The notes: generated from the letters alone by a model not told the origin. A stretch of 64,000 bases of DNA from Arthrobacter frigidicola (GCA_003602285.1 QZVU01000008.1:114349-178348), one strand, 5' to 3'; counted from the first letter of the stretch, positions 17,412 through 27,150 are shown. Program-made: numbers and translations.

Positions 17412-18854
17412 ATGTCAGACATAACTGCACCACCCCCCACGCGCAGATGGCTTGCGCTTGCGCTTATTGCGACAGCACAATTCGTGGTGATCATGGATAC
17501 ATCGATCATCGGCGTCGCTTTGCCCCGGATCCAGGAAGACCTTGGGTTCTCCCAAGAGAATCTTTCCTGGGTTTTCAATGCCTATGTGGTTGCCCTCGGC
17601 GGCCTTCTCCTTCTGGGCGGGCGACTGTCCGACTTGTTTGGGGCACGACGTATCTTCGGTGTCGGCTGGGCAATCCTCCTGGTTGGATCTCTGATCGCCG
17701 GTGCTGCCGGTAGCGTAGCCGTCGAACTCGCCGGTCGTGCAGTGCAGGGGCTTGGATCGGCACTGATAGCACCGGCCGCATTGACCCTGCTGATGATGCT
17801 CTTCGGTGCAGAACCGAAACAGCTCACCAAGGCTCTCGCCATCTACGGAGCTGCCGCCCCTGCAGGGGGCACGGCGGGTGTCTTCCTCGGCGGACTCATC
17901 ACTGAGTACATTTCATGGCCCTGGGTTTTCTACATCAACATCCCCATCGCGGTTATTGCGTTGATCGCAACCCCCCTGCTGATGCCGGCAGGCATCGCAC
18001 GCAAGGGGTCCGTGGATCTGCTCGGGGCGGTCACCGCCATCGCTGGAATTGGAGCGGCCGTCTTCGCCATCGTGCGTGCCCCTGAGGTTGGCTGGACGTC
18101 TCCGCAAACCTGGCTGGTGCTGGTGGCAGCGCTCATACTTCTAAGTGTTTTCCTCTACCTGCAAGCCCACCTCCGCAATCCCTTGATGCGGCTGAGAATC
18201 TTCCGCACCCCCAACCTGGGCGCGGCCAATATAGCTCAGCTACTCTTGGGCGCTGCGTGGATACCGATGTGGTTCTTCTTGAACCTCTATCTGCAGCAGG
18301 TCCTGGGATACAGCGCATTCCCCAGCGGAGCCGCGCTTCTACCCATGACACTGCTCATTATGATCGGGATGATCGTCCTCGCACCTCGAATGATCAACCG
18401 CTTTGGACCAAAACCCATGACCGTCACCGGGCTCACCATCCTCGCTGTCGGAATGGGCTGGCTCGCTCTCATCCGTCCGGACGGAAACTTCTGGATTGAC
18501 GTTCTTCCGGCCTCACTCGTAGCTGCTCTGGGTATGTCACTTGCCTTCATCCCCTCACTGGGCACCGCCATCTCCAGCGCACGCCCGGAAGAGGGAGGCC
18601 TGGCAGCCGGCATCGTTAACACCAGCTACCAGATCGGCTCGGCGCTTGGCCTGGCCGCAATGACGGCCATAGCAGCGGGCTTCGGAGCCAACCAGGCCGG
18701 GAACGCGTCGGCCCTGACGGACGGCTTCTCAGCCGCCTTCGTAGGCTCCGGTGCCATCGCACTCCTGGGCGCGGTGCTCGCAGCCCTTCTACTGCAAGGA
18801 AGACGCACAACTACAGCACCGGACTCCGAGCGCGAACGACCCATCCCCGCGTAA
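17412..18854 (+). CDS. DHA2-family (14-helix) MFS exporter
   Basis: The 480-residue product has FVVIMDTSIIGVALPRIQEDLG at the start, the DHA2 (EmrB/QacA) signature, then motif A (GGRLSDLFGARRIF) and about fourteen membrane helices. The ATG follows TAGGAGTTTGAG. The family exports drugs or toxic ions by proton antiport. Two CsoR-like palindromes upstream suggest copper-responsive expression, which is unusual for a DHA2 transporter. The substrate is unknown. Confidence 0.88.
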   Translation: MSDITAPPPTRRWLALALIATAQFVVIMDTSIIGVALPRIQEDLGFSQENLSWVFNAYVVALGGLLLLGGRLSDLFGARRIFGVGWAILLVGSLIAGAAGSVAVELAGRAVQGLGSALIAPAALTLLMMLFGAEPKQLTKALAIYGAAAPAGGTAGVFLGGLITEYISWPWVFYINIPIAVIALIATPLLMPAGIARKGSVDLLGAVTAIAGIGAAVFAIVRAPEVGWTSPQTWLVLVAALILLSVFLYLQAHLRNPLMRLRIFRTPNLGAANIAQLLLGAAWIPMWFFLNLYLQQVLGYSAFPSGAALLPMTLLIMIGMIVLAPRMINRFGPKPMTVTGLTILAVGMGWLALIRPDGNFWIDVLPASLVAALGMSLAFIPSLGTAISSARPEEGGLAAGIVNTSYQIGSALGLAAMTAIAAGFGANQAGNASALTDGFSAAFVGSGAIALLGAVLAALLLQGRRTTTAPDSERERPIPA

Positions 18855-19409
18855 GTGAACAGGGCCGGGAATTCTAGGAGAACCCTTCGGCGCCCGTAAC
18901 CGGACGCACCGGGAGGTTCGGCATCACACAACTCGATCATTCCGGGCGAAGAGGAGTAATCGCCTCAGCGTGTGGCCCTGCGGGCGAAGGGAATGGCCGC
19001 AGGCATGGTGCCTAAGTTTCGCTCGAATCCAGTACAGCCACCTGGCGGAGTGGTTCGGCTGGGCCTGTCGATAGGTCCAGCCGAACCACCAGCATGGCGG
19101 GCGCGTTGAAACGCTCGGGGTAATTACGGACGTTGTCGTAATCTCTTGATCCATAAAGAAGGATGAGCCGACGAACCACGAGGACGGAACGGCGGTCTCG
19201 ACCGGTCAATGCATCACGCACAGTCCCAATGGGTAGATGGTGAGTTGACGCTGACGACATAGAGCAGGTCCCCAATGTCGACTGCCCCGTTCACACATGT
19301 AACGTCGAATAGCTCAAACAGTAAAATCGTGATCCGGGCGGAGCTGATCGTCCGTAAGCCCGACGATGTTGATATTCATGCCGGAATGAGAGCACCAGCT
19401 AGGAGCCGA
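18855..19409. other. intergenic with a terminator-like hairpin
   Basis: No supported gene. The main feature is the hairpin at 19051-19088. Minus-strand frames across this stretch lack known motifs. Confidence 0.45.
19051..19088. terminator. hairpin downstream of the first DHA2 gene
   Basis: TGGTTCGGCTGG and CCAGCCGAACCA form a perfect 12-bp stem, extended by one G-T pair and CCT/AGG. No U-run follows. Confidence 0.6.
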
Positions 19410-20864
19410 ATGTCACCTCACGCAACGGGAGCGGGCCCGCGATCGGTCCGCTCGTCGGCACCCGTGCCGACGGCCGCGAGACAGCGCGTCGCCCTATTCG
19501 TTCTTGTCGCGGCCCAGTTCGTGGTGATGCTCGACACGGCAGTGGTGAACGTTGCGCTGCCCTCTCTCCAGGAGGATCTGGGACTCACGCAAACCGGTGT
19601 CGCTTGGGTGGTGAATGCCTACTTCCTGTGCTTCGGTGGATTCCTGCTGTTGTCCGGCCGGGCTGCTGACCTTTTCGGCAGCCGGCGAATGTTCATGTTG
19701 GGATCAGCGCTGTTCACAGTCACGACCCTGATGGCCGGGTTCGCGCCCAACGAAACCATTCTGGTATTGGCGCGGGCACTCCAAGGGGTCGGCGCCGCGG
19801 TCCTGAGCCCGGCCGCGCTCTCTATTGTTCTGCTGCGATTCCAGGGGACCGGGCGGGCGAAAGCCATGGGCGCCTGGGGCGCCGCCTCAGCCGCGGGCGG
19901 CGCGATCGGCGTCTCCGCCGGCGGTCTGGTGACAGCCGCGCTGGGTTGGCAATGGGTGTTCTTTCTTACCGTTCCGATCACCCTGCTGGCCTTCCTGATC
20001 GCTCCGCTGCTCTTCGCGGCTCCAGTGGGGATGAGGACTCACCGCAGCTTCGACGCGTGGGGGGCGGCAACCGTCACAGGAGGCGCGCTAGCCATCATCT
20101 ACGGGACGCTGTCAGTCGCCGAACTCGGATGGCTCTCGATCGAAACCATCGGCGGGGGTGTGGTCGGTGTTGCGCTGCTCGGCGCGTTCATCGCCATCGA
20201 GCGCCGGGCCGCTGACCCTATCGTTCCGCTGCAGGTGTTCCGAGAGCGAACCGTGGCGGCCGGCGTGACCGTTGGGCTTTTGGGAGGAGCCGCGCGGGTA
20301 TCGACGTTCTATCTCAGCGCCCTTTATCTGCAGCAGGTACTCGCACTGAGCCCAGGCACCGCGGGATTCGCGATGGTTCCAACATCAGTAGCTGGATTCC
20401 TGGTCTCGCTCATGTTGCTCCCCCATATCATCAGAAGTTTGGGTTCGGGACCTACACTGGTGCTCGGGCTGGTGCTATTGGCATGCGGGCATTTCTGGCT
20501 CGCACGCACTCCTGCTGACACCGGATACTGGGTCGACGTCCTGCCGGGGCTTCTCCTGGCCGCGGCCGGCGTGGCCCTCAGCTTCACCCCGTCCACGATG
20601 GTGATCGCCTCGGGTATCCCATCGACGCTCACCGGGTTGGCATCGGGATTGGCGAACGCCAGCTCGCAGATCGGCGGCGCGTTCGGCATCGCAGCCTTCA
20701 GCGCCATTGCGGCGATCACCACGCAGGCCGCCGGACTTGCCATCGGGTTCCGATACGCCTTCATTGCCGCAGGAGTCATTTCGGTTGTCGCCGCGATCGT
20801 CGCGTTCGTCTACCTGCGCCCCGGAGCGGGCGCGACATCACGTGGGCGGGCAACGTCGTCATAG
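19410..20864 (+). CDS. second DHA2-family MFS exporter
   Basis: The 484-residue product is a paralogue of the gene at 17412, with FVVMLDTAVVNVALPSLQEDLG, motif A (SGRAADLFGSRRMF) and about fourteen helices. The frame is open to 19275, but the ATG at 19410 follows TAGGAG by four bases and its product begins MSPHATGAG, which fits the family N-terminus better. Family members export antibiotics or biocides. The substrate is unknown. Confidence 0.85.
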   Translation: MSPHATGAGPRSVRSSAPVPTAARQRVALFVLVAAQFVVMLDTAVVNVALPSLQEDLGLTQTGVAWVVNAYFLCFGGFLLLSGRAADLFGSRRMFMLGSALFTVTTLMAGFAPNETILVLARALQGVGAAVLSPAALSIVLLRFQGTGRAKAMGAWGAASAAGGAIGVSAGGLVTAALGWQWVFFLTVPITLLAFLIAPLLFAAPVGMRTHRSFDAWGAATVTGGALAIIYGTLSVAELGWLSIETIGGGVVGVALLGAFIAIERRAADPIVPLQVFRERTVAAGVTVGLLGGAARVSTFYLSALYLQQVLALSPGTAGFAMVPTSVAGFLVSLMLLPHIIRSLGSGPTLVLGLVLLACGHFWLARTPADTGYWVDVLPGLLLAAAGVALSFTPSTMVIASGIPSTLTGLASGLANASSQIGGAFGIAAFSAIAAITTQAAGLAIGFRYAFIAAGVISVVAAIVAFVYLRPGAGATSRGRATSS

Positions 20865-20976
20865 CCCGCGCGTGATCGCGGCGCCGGCACGGTGCCGCCA
20901 GCTGACCCCCACGCTGATTTCCACGCGCACCGGGCCACCCTTCCCGTTGGCGCGCGAGCGAATCATCCCTTGATAA

Positions 20977-20993
20977 ATACCCCATAGGGGTAT
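20977..20993. promoter_or_regulatory. CsoR-like operator before the HMA-CopB genes
   Basis: ATACCCCATAGGGGTAT is a perfect palindrome about 130 bases before the HMA gene. It is the most symmetric member of the set. Confidence 0.75.
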
Positions 20994-21121
20994 GCAGTCG
21001 CAGATACCCGAAAAGGTCGTCCCGCCCCGTTCGGGGGTTCACGCCGTGAAGGTCTCTCATCCGCGCTGCGCGCCCCCGCGCACCGGTAACACATCCACAC
21101 CTCAATGTTTGGGAGATCACC

Positions 21122-21451
21122 GTGACCGGCACCCCAGTTTCCGACCTCGGCCTGACCGCCACGAATTCCTCCGGCTGCGCCTGCTGCGCACCCTCCGACA
21201 CCTCCCCTGCATCGTCAGCCGCAGAACCGGGGGACACCACGGCCGAATACGCGCTCACGGGTCTGACGTGCGGGTCGTGCGCCACCCGGGTCTCCACCGT
21301 GGTCGGCGCCTTGGAGGGCGTCACGGACGTACGGATCGACCTTATTCCTGGCGGGACCTCCACCGTCAGCGTCAGCAGCAGCCGTCCGGTTCCCCCCGCA
21401 ACGCTTGGCGCCGCGGTGGAGAAGGCCGGTTACCGGCTCCTCACCTCCTAA
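21122..21451 (+). CDS. HMA-domain metal-binding protein
   Basis: The 109-residue product has an N-terminal CACC motif (Cys19, 21, 22) and a C-terminal HMA domain with LTCGSC (Cys50, Cys53). It resembles CopZ with an extra Cys-rich extension, and is likely a Cu(I) chaperone for the ATPase that follows. The GTG start is eight bases after GGGAG. Confidence 0.85.
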   Translation: MTGTPVSDLGLTATNSSGCACCAPSDTSPASSAAEPGDTTAEYALTGLTCGSCATRVSTVVGALEGVTDVRIDLIPGGTSTVSVSSSRPVPPATLGAAVEKAGYRLLTS

Positions 21452-21535
21452 GCCTTACCTCTGAGCCCTGCCCCGGAGTCCCATCCTCCACGGCGGGCAT
21501 CTGGCGCCGCTTCCGGCGCCGAGAGGAGAGCCACC

Positions 21536-23539
21536 ATGGAACACCCCGACTCCGGGCACTCCCACCTCCATGTTCCACGACCGGTTCTGGCTCAGCCTGA
21601 TCCTGGCCGTGCCGGTGGTGGGATTCAGCCACATGTTCGCCACGATCCTCGGCTACACGCCCCCGGACTTCCCGGGCTCCACCTGGATCCCCCGGTGTTG
21701 GGCACCGTCATCTTCATCTACGGCGGAGCCCCCTTCCTCAAGGGAGGCCTGACCGAACTGAAATCCCGCCAGCCCGGGATGATGCTGCTGATCGCCATGG
21801 CGATCAGCGTCGCCTTTGTGGCATCCTGGATCACCACCCTGGGCATCGGCGGCTTCGACCTGGACTTCTGGTGGGAACTGGCCCTGCTGGTGGTCATCAT
21901 GCTGCTGGGCCACTGGATGGAAATGCGCGCCCTGGGCTCGGCCGCCGGCGCCCTGGACGCCCTGGCCGCCCTGCTGCCTGACGAGGCCGACCGGGTGACC
22001 GCGGACGGGATCGAAACGGTTCCGGTGTCCCCCCTCGCCGTGGGGGATGTCGTACTGGTCCGCTCCGGTGCCCGGGTGCCCGCCGACGGCGAGGTCACCG
22101 ACGGCGCCGCCGAATTCGATGAGTCCATGATCACCGGTGAATCCCGCACCGCCGCGCGCTCGGGAGGGGACACCGTGGTGGCCGGCACCGTGGCCACCGA
22201 CAACGCCGTCCGGGTGCGGGTCACCGCCGTCGGATCCCAGACCACCCTGGCCGGGATCCAGCGCCTCGTCACCGAGGCCCAGGCCTCCTCCTCAAGGGCG
22301 CAGGCCCTGGCGGACCGCGCCGCGGCCATGCTGTTCTACTTCGCCCTCGGCTCCGGCATCCTGACGTTCCTCATCTGGCTGGCCCTGGGCAGCCCCGATG
22401 ACGCGGTGACCCGGACCGTGACCGTGCTGGTGATCGCCTGCCCGCACGCCCTGGGCCTGGCCATCCCCCTGGTGATCGCGATCTCCACCGAACGCGCCGC
22501 CCGTGCCGGGGTGCTCATCAAGAACCGGCTGGCGTTGGAGCGGATGCGCACCATCGACGTCGTGCTCTTCGATAAGACCGGAACCCTCACCGAGGGCCGC
22601 CCCGCCGTGGCCGCCACCGCCACCACCACCGGAACCACCGAGGCCGAACTGCTGGCCATGGCCGGCGCCGCCGAATCCGACAGTGAACACCCCGTCGCGC
22701 GGGCCATCATCCAGGTGTCCGCGAATAACCCGCAGGCCGCCGGGCTCGGCTACACAGGGGCAGGGTTTTCCTCCCTGACCGGGCGCGGGGTCCGCGCACG
22801 GGTCAACGGCGCCGACACTGCCGTGGGCGGACCCAACCTGCTCAAAGAACTGGCCTTGGAAACACCGCCGGAGATCGCCGGCACGGTCAACGGATGGATC
22901 GGGCGGGGGGCCTCGGTGCTGCACGTGGTCCGCGACGGGGCCGTGATCGGTGCCCTGGCCCTGGAGGACCGGGTGCGGGAGGAATCCCGGACCGCGGTGA
23001 AGGCTCTGCAGGCCCGCGGCGTGAAAGTCGCGATGATCACCGGCGATGCCCGGCAGGTTGCCGACGCCGTCGGGCGGGAACTCGGTATCGATGAGGTCTT
23101 CGCCGACGTCCTGCCCCAGGACAAGGATTCGAAGGTCGCCGAGCTGCAGGCCCGCGGCCTGAAGGTCGCCATGGTCGGTGACGGCGTGAACGACGCCCCG
23201 GCCCTGGCCCGGGCGGAGGTCGGCATCGCCATCGGCGCCGGCACCGACGTCGCGATGGAATCGGCCGGGGTGGTCCTGGCCGGTAACGACCCGCGGTCGG
23301 TGCTGTCCATGATCGACCTGTCGCGGGCGAGTTACCGGAAGATGATCCAGAATCTCATCTGGGCCACCGGCTACAACCTCCTGGCCGTCCCCCTGGCGGC
23401 CGGGGTGCTCGCCTTCGCCGGGATCCTGCTCTCCCCGGCGGCCGGTGCGGTCCTGATGAGCGTATCCACGATCGTGGTGGCCCTGAACGCGCAGCTGCTG
23501 CGCCGGATCAATTTGGCCCCCGAACGGATCCGCGCCTGA
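21536..23539 (+). CDS. copB: CopB-type (CPH) heavy-metal P-type ATPase with an out-of-frame segment
   Basis: The frame encodes 667 residues with the metal-site motif CPH (302-304), TGES, DKTGTLTEGRPAV (phosphorylated Asp) and GDGVNDAPALARAEVG. CPH marks CopB-type (P1B-3) ATPases, usually linked to Cu(II)/Ag export. There is no N-terminal HMA domain; the N-terminus is short and His-bearing (HPDSGHSHLH). Between about 21572 and 21690 the open frame reads unlikely sequence, while the next frame gives a normal first membrane helix (FWLSLILAVPVVGFSHMFA). Two compensating single-base shifts are therefore likely, one of them in the C run near 21690. GAGAGGAGAG precedes the ATG. Confidence 0.88.
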   Translation: MEHPDSGHSHLHVPRPVLAQPDPGRAGGGIQPHVRHDPRLHAPGLPGLHLDPPVLGTVIFIYGGAPFLKGGLTELKSRQPGMMLLIAMAISVAFVASWITTLGIGGFDLDFWWELALLVVIMLLGHWMEMRALGSAAGALDALAALLPDEADRVTADGIETVPVSPLAVGDVVLVRSGARVPADGEVTDGAAEFDESMITGESRTAARSGGDTVVAGTVATDNAVRVRVTAVGSQTTLAGIQRLVTEAQASSSRAQALADRAAAMLFYFALGSGILTFLIWLALGSPDDAVTRTVTVLVIACPHALGLAIPLVIAISTERAARAGVLIKNRLALERMRTIDVVLFDKTGTLTEGRPAVAATATTTGTTEAELLAMAGAAESDSEHPVARAIIQVSANNPQAAGLGYTGAGFSSLTGRGVRARVNGADTAVGGPNLLKELALETPPEIAGTVNGWIGRGASVLHVVRDGAVIGALALEDRVREESRTAVKALQARGVKVAMITGDARQVADAVGRELGIDEVFADVLPQDKDSKVAELQARGLKVAMVGDGVNDAPALARAEVGIAIGAGTDVAMESAGVVLAGNDPRSVLSMIDLSRASYRKMIQNLIWATGYNLLAVPLAAGVLAFAGILLSPAAGAVLMSVSTIVVALNAQLLRRINLAPERIRA

Positions 23540-23616
23540 AGGCGTTGAACAGATAAACAACCGGTCCCGGCTGGGCCGGGCAACAGCATCTGAGTAGGCT
23601 GGAAGGAGGTGAGGAC

Positions 23617-24123
23617 ATGGGAAAGAACCCGGCGGTGACCAGGCTGAGCGTGCGAGGGTCGGCCCTGGTGCTGCCGCGCGCAGTCCTGACCTTCTTCGGG
23701 CTCAGCGCCGTCATCGCGGGCATCCTGGCCATGCACGTCTGGACGGGCGGGCACGGGCACGCCGGCCACACCACGGCCGGCGGCCCGGCCGCCACCGTCA
23801 CCGCATCCCTTACCGGCTCCCCCGGCGTCGGCTCTGGAGAACACCACCTGGACGGTCCCTCGTCCGCGCACGCTCACGCGTCCGTGGGGCTTCTCTCCGA
23901 GACCGCCCCGGTGATGGACTGCGGGAGCCCCTGCGATGCAGGGGACGTGATGACCGGGATGTGCGAGCTGGCCCTGATCGTCATCAACGTGCTGGGCCTG
24001 CTTGTGCTGCGCGGCACCAACCTTCCCGGGACCGTGCAGCGCCGCGGCCCGCCCGCACTGTCCAAGATTTCCCTGCCGGCCCGCGCTCCTTCCCTGACCC
24101 AGCTCTGTATCAGCCGCACATGA
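23617..24123 (+). CDS. DUF6153-like membrane protein
   Basis: The 168-residue product starts after an excellent ribosome site (AAGGAGGTGAGGAC). It has an N-terminal membrane helix (AVLTFFGLSAVIAGILAM), His-rich loops (GGHGHAGH, EHHLDG), a Cys pair (MDCGSPCDAG) and a second helix (CELALIVINVLGLLVL). This matches the DUF6153 pattern of actinobacterial copper islands. Its role in copper handling is inferred from its neighbours. Confidence 0.75.
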   Translation: MGKNPAVTRLSVRGSALVLPRAVLTFFGLSAVIAGILAMHVWTGGHGHAGHTTAGGPAATVTASLTGSPGVGSGEHHLDGPSSAHAHASVGLLSETAPVMDCGSPCDAGDVMTGMCELALIVINVLGLLVLRGTNLPGTVQRRGPPALSKISLPARAPSLTQLCISRT

Positions 24124-24252
24124 ACGCGCCCGCCTTCCGCCCTCCGGCGCAGGCACCTGTTCCCGTACCCGGGATCGGCTCACCGCGTTCATACGCCCGC
24201 CCCTGCGGGCAATCCCCCAGATGCACAGACAAGCATTGAAGGACTCTCCACC

Positions 24253-24918
24253 ATGCACACCACCAAGCGCTACCTTTCCCTGTCCGCCCTGGCCGCCGCC
24301 CTCGTTTTGGCCGGGTGCGGTGCCACCGGCGGAGCGGACACCATTTCCACCATGCCGCCCAGCCCGGAACAAGGCACCGCCGCGTCCGCCTCGACCGCGC
24401 AGGAAGCAACGACCGAGCACAATATGGCCGATGTCATGTTCGCCCAGATGATGATCCCGCACCACCAGCAGGCGGTGGAAATGAGCGAAATGATGCTCGC
24501 CAAGGACGGCATCAGCGCCGAGGTCACCGACCTGGCCACCCGCATCAAGGACGCCCAGGGCCCCGAGATCGAGACCATGACCGGATGGCTCGAAGCCTGG
24601 GGCGAACCCACCGAGCCCAAGGGCGGCGCCGAAGGCCACGACATGGGAGACATGGGCGGGCAAGGCGGCGGGGACTCCGGGTCCATGGGCGGAATGATCA
24701 GCGAGGACCAGATGGCCGACCTCGACTACGCCGAAGGGGCGGAGGCCTCGCGCCTGTTCCTTGAATCCATGACCGCCCACCACGAATGCGCCATTCAGAT
24801 GGCCCGGAAACAGATCGACAACGGCCAGAACGCCGAGGTGATCGCCCTCGCCGACACTATCGTCGAAACCCAGGAAGCCGAAATCCAGGAAATGCAGGCC
24901 CTGCTCGCCGGCCTCTGA
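24253..24918 (+). CDS. DUF305 lipoprotein (copper-associated)
   Basis: The 221-residue product has a lipoprotein signal (LVLAGC). Two DUF305 signatures follow: FAQMMIPHHQQAVEMSEMM early and FLESMTAHHECAIQMARKQI late, separated by a Gly/Met-rich loop (GHDMGDMGGQGGG, SMGGM). The His and Met clusters suit copper binding outside the cell. DUF305 proteins such as CopM act in copper tolerance. Confidence 0.88.
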   Translation: MHTTKRYLSLSALAAALVLAGCGATGGADTISTMPPSPEQGTAASASTAQEATTEHNMADVMFAQMMIPHHQQAVEMSEMMLAKDGISAEVTDLATRIKDAQGPEIETMTGWLEAWGEPTEPKGGAEGHDMGDMGGQGGGDSGSMGGMISEDQMADLDYAEGAEASRLFLESMTAHHECAIQMARKQIDNGQNAEVIALADTIVETQEAEIQEMQALLAGL

Positions 24919-25020
24919 CCGGCAGCAGAGCCCACCCCGCCCGGGGGCGGGACCGGCGCCCGCCGATGCCGCCCCGGGCCCTTCCTGCTTTTCCCTCCTG
25001 CCTGAATAGAGCGTACTTCC

Positions 25021-25992
25021 ATGGCCACCCGCCCAGCCCAGCACCGCGACCCTGTCCCCTCACCCACAGCCTCCCCCGCACCGGCACCGGCCGGTCCCGC
25101 CGGCGCCTCCCGGACATTACGGCCCGTACTGCGGGTCGCCCTCCTCGCCCTCCTCCCGGTCCTGCTGGGCGCCTGCTCCGCACCGCCATCAAGCCCGAAG
25201 GAATCCCACACCGCACCGGCTGTTTCCAGCCATTACCCGGCCGGCCACATCCACGGCATGAGCATCGACCCGGCCACCAACCGGATCCTGCTGGCCACCC
25301 ACGACGGCCTGTTCGATGTCTCCCAAGCCCCGGCAGTACAGGTCGGGCCCACCATCGACCTCATGGGTTTCACCACAGGCGCCGACGGCACCCTCTATGC
25401 CTCGGGCCACCCAAGCCCCGGAACCGACCTGCCCAACCCCGTCGGGCTCATCGAATCCACCGACGCCGGACAGAGCTGGCGGCCCCTCTCCCGACAGGGC
25501 GAATCCGACTTCCACGCCCTGGCCGCAACCAGCAGCGGCCTCGTGGGCCATGACGGTGAGCTCCTGACCAGCACCGACAAAACCAAGTGGGAACCCTCCG
25601 CCGCCGACATTCCCGCCCATCACCTGGCCGGATCCACCACCTCGGACGTGGTGCTTGCCACCACGGAGGACGGCCTGCAGCGCTCCGCGGACAGCGGCCG
25701 GACCTGGTCACCGGTTCCCGGTGCCCCGCTGCTGGCCCTCACCGCGTTCGCCGGCAGCGACGCCGTCGGCATTGCAGCGGACGGGCAGGTGCACACCAGC
25801 ATCGACGGTGGGCTCACATGGCGCGAACGCGGCACCATCGACAACCAACCGGCGGCCATCGCCGCCACCCGCACCAGCGACGGAACCCTAAGGGTCTGGG
25901 CCGCTACCGACTCCGGAGTCCAGGTCTCCAGCGACAACGGCCTAACCTTCACCGACCTCGCCGTACCCGGCGGTAACGAAACACCGCGCTGA
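25021..25992 (+). CDS. F510_1955-type secreted BNR-repeat lipoprotein
   Basis: The 323-residue product has an N-terminal signal with lipobox LLGAC. A beta-propeller follows with Asp-box repeats (STDAGQSWR, SADSGRTWS, SIDGGLTWR, SSDNGLTF). It resembles the family annotated as F510_1955 glycosylhydrolases that accompanies DUF305 and DUF6153 genes in copper islands. The HIHGMSIDP segment is characteristic. No catalytic residues are assigned and enzymatic activity is doubtful. Confidence 0.75.
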   Translation: MATRPAQHRDPVPSPTASPAPAPAGPAGASRTLRPVLRVALLALLPVLLGACSAPPSSPKESHTAPAVSSHYPAGHIHGMSIDPATNRILLATHDGLFDVSQAPAVQVGPTIDLMGFTTGADGTLYASGHPSPGTDLPNPVGLIESTDAGQSWRPLSRQGESDFHALAATSSGLVGHDGELLTSTDKTKWEPSAADIPAHHLAGSTTSDVVLATTEDGLQRSADSGRTWSPVPGAPLLALTAFAGSDAVGIAADGQVHTSIDGGLTWRERGTIDNQPAAIAATRTSDGTLRVWAATDSGVQVSSDNGLTFTDLAVPGGNETPR

Positions 25993-26574
25993 AAAACGGC
26001 CGTGTTCGTGATGTGGCGGGAAGATTCGTATCTTGCGCATCCCACTGGTTCTCTTGCGGGAGAGAATGCCCCTGCCATCGACAGCGAGATACTCGTACAG
26101 GGTTTACCCGGTGTGCTCGATCAAGACCTAAGCGGACATCGTTACATTTCGATGCTGGTCATCATGACGACTTGCTCGCTCCTCAGAGATGAGGGAGTGG
26201 GGGATGCAGCGGTTACTCGGCTGAGTAGTGCATTCTTCTCGGTCTGTTAGCGGACATTGACGAGAAGGATCGGAAGGAGTCGAAACATGGGATGACCCTT
26301 TCGGTTCAATTGCTTTCACGAGCTGCCGTACCATCGCGTCGGGCCATAGGGGAACCTTTGACACGTTGTTGGAGGCACAAGGGACTCCGGTCGACTTGCG
26401 CCGGAACTCCAAGTTGATCAGGTTCCAAAGATTTCAGTCCCGCCGGCCCCCTTCCCAGACAGCCGCACCCTATATTGACAGAGTCGAGCGCTTCTTCGTA
26501 GGTGCAGCGAATTTTCTAGACCAGCACGCTTGCATCCGAAGTCATGCAGCTAGCCCGCCGCTCCAGCAGAAGCT
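25993..26574. other. intergenic, degenerate repeat copy at 26448-26565
   Basis: No gene is seen. The end holds a degraded copy of the terminator-like piece (compare 6989-7040). Near 26541, AGTCATGCAGCTAGCCCGCC matches the left end of the 320-bp repeats. The order of these pieces is reversed compared with the full repeats. Confidence 0.5.
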
Positions 26575-26720
26575 GCGCGACCTGGTTACCGACACGGCTT
26601 TCTCCAGGTGGAGAAGAACGACCGCCGCGCCATCGCTTTCTATACCCGCCGCGGGTGGTTTCCCAACAGCAGCACCCTGGAAGACGCCCGGTTTACCCCG
26701 GTAATGGAAAGCCGCCACAG
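26575..26720 (+). pseudogene. GNAT acetyltransferase C-terminal fragment
   Basis: The frame reads YRHGFLQVEKNDRRAIAFYT then RRGW, the acetyl-CoA-proximal N-x-RAI-FYxRRG element of GNAT acetyltransferases. The N-terminal core is missing and the continuation does not look coding. It lies directly after the repeat end, so the insertion or deletion there may have cut the gene. Confidence 0.55.
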
Positions 26721-26850
26721 AGGGATGCTTGGCCTGCGGAAAGCAGCGAGGATCGCGCGTTCTGCCCGCGATTGGGACTCCCTCATCGCGCAACCCGCCC
26801 GAGAACGCGCCCTCTCCCTAATGGTCATGCGCACGACCCTCGCTCTGGTG

Positions 26851-27150
26851 CTAAGGGGCAATCCATATGCATCGGGTCTGGGCGCGCTCACCAAAAGTCG
26901 CGGCCAGCAAGGCGGACACCACGGCGCACACCACAAAGATCGGCACGGTGAGGACTGAGCTGGTCATCAGCTCACCCTCGTAGCACCCGTTGCCCGTGGG
27001 AGGACTGGGGCAGACCATCCGGTACGGGTACACGCCGAGGTTCGTACGCAGCCAGGCAACGGGCAGGAAGCACACCACCACGCCGGCCCGGATGACAGCC
27101 GCACTCCACCGGTGAGCGCAGTCGGACGGCGGTCTCTCCCAACGCTCCAA
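26851..27150 (-). CDS. small two-helix membrane protein
   Basis: From a TTG at 27150 the frame gives 99 residues with two hydrophobic segments, VIRAGVVVCFLPVAWL and SSVLTVPIFVVCAVVSALLAATFG. A short loop between them holds PYRMVCPSPPTGNGCYEG, with two Cys. An ATG with a fair ribosome site at 27170 lies in another frame, so the N-terminus is uncertain and may be frameshifted. The function is unknown. Confidence 0.5.
   Translation of the reverse strand: MERWERPPSDCAHRWSAAVIRAGVVVCFLPVAWLRTNLGVYPYRMVCPSPPTGNGCYEGELMTSSVLTVPIFVVCAVVSALLAATFGERAQTRCIWIAP

Noticed and set aside
26448-26565. intact third copy of the 320-bp repeat
   Set aside because: Only two short pieces match, in reversed order; the middle of the repeat is missing.
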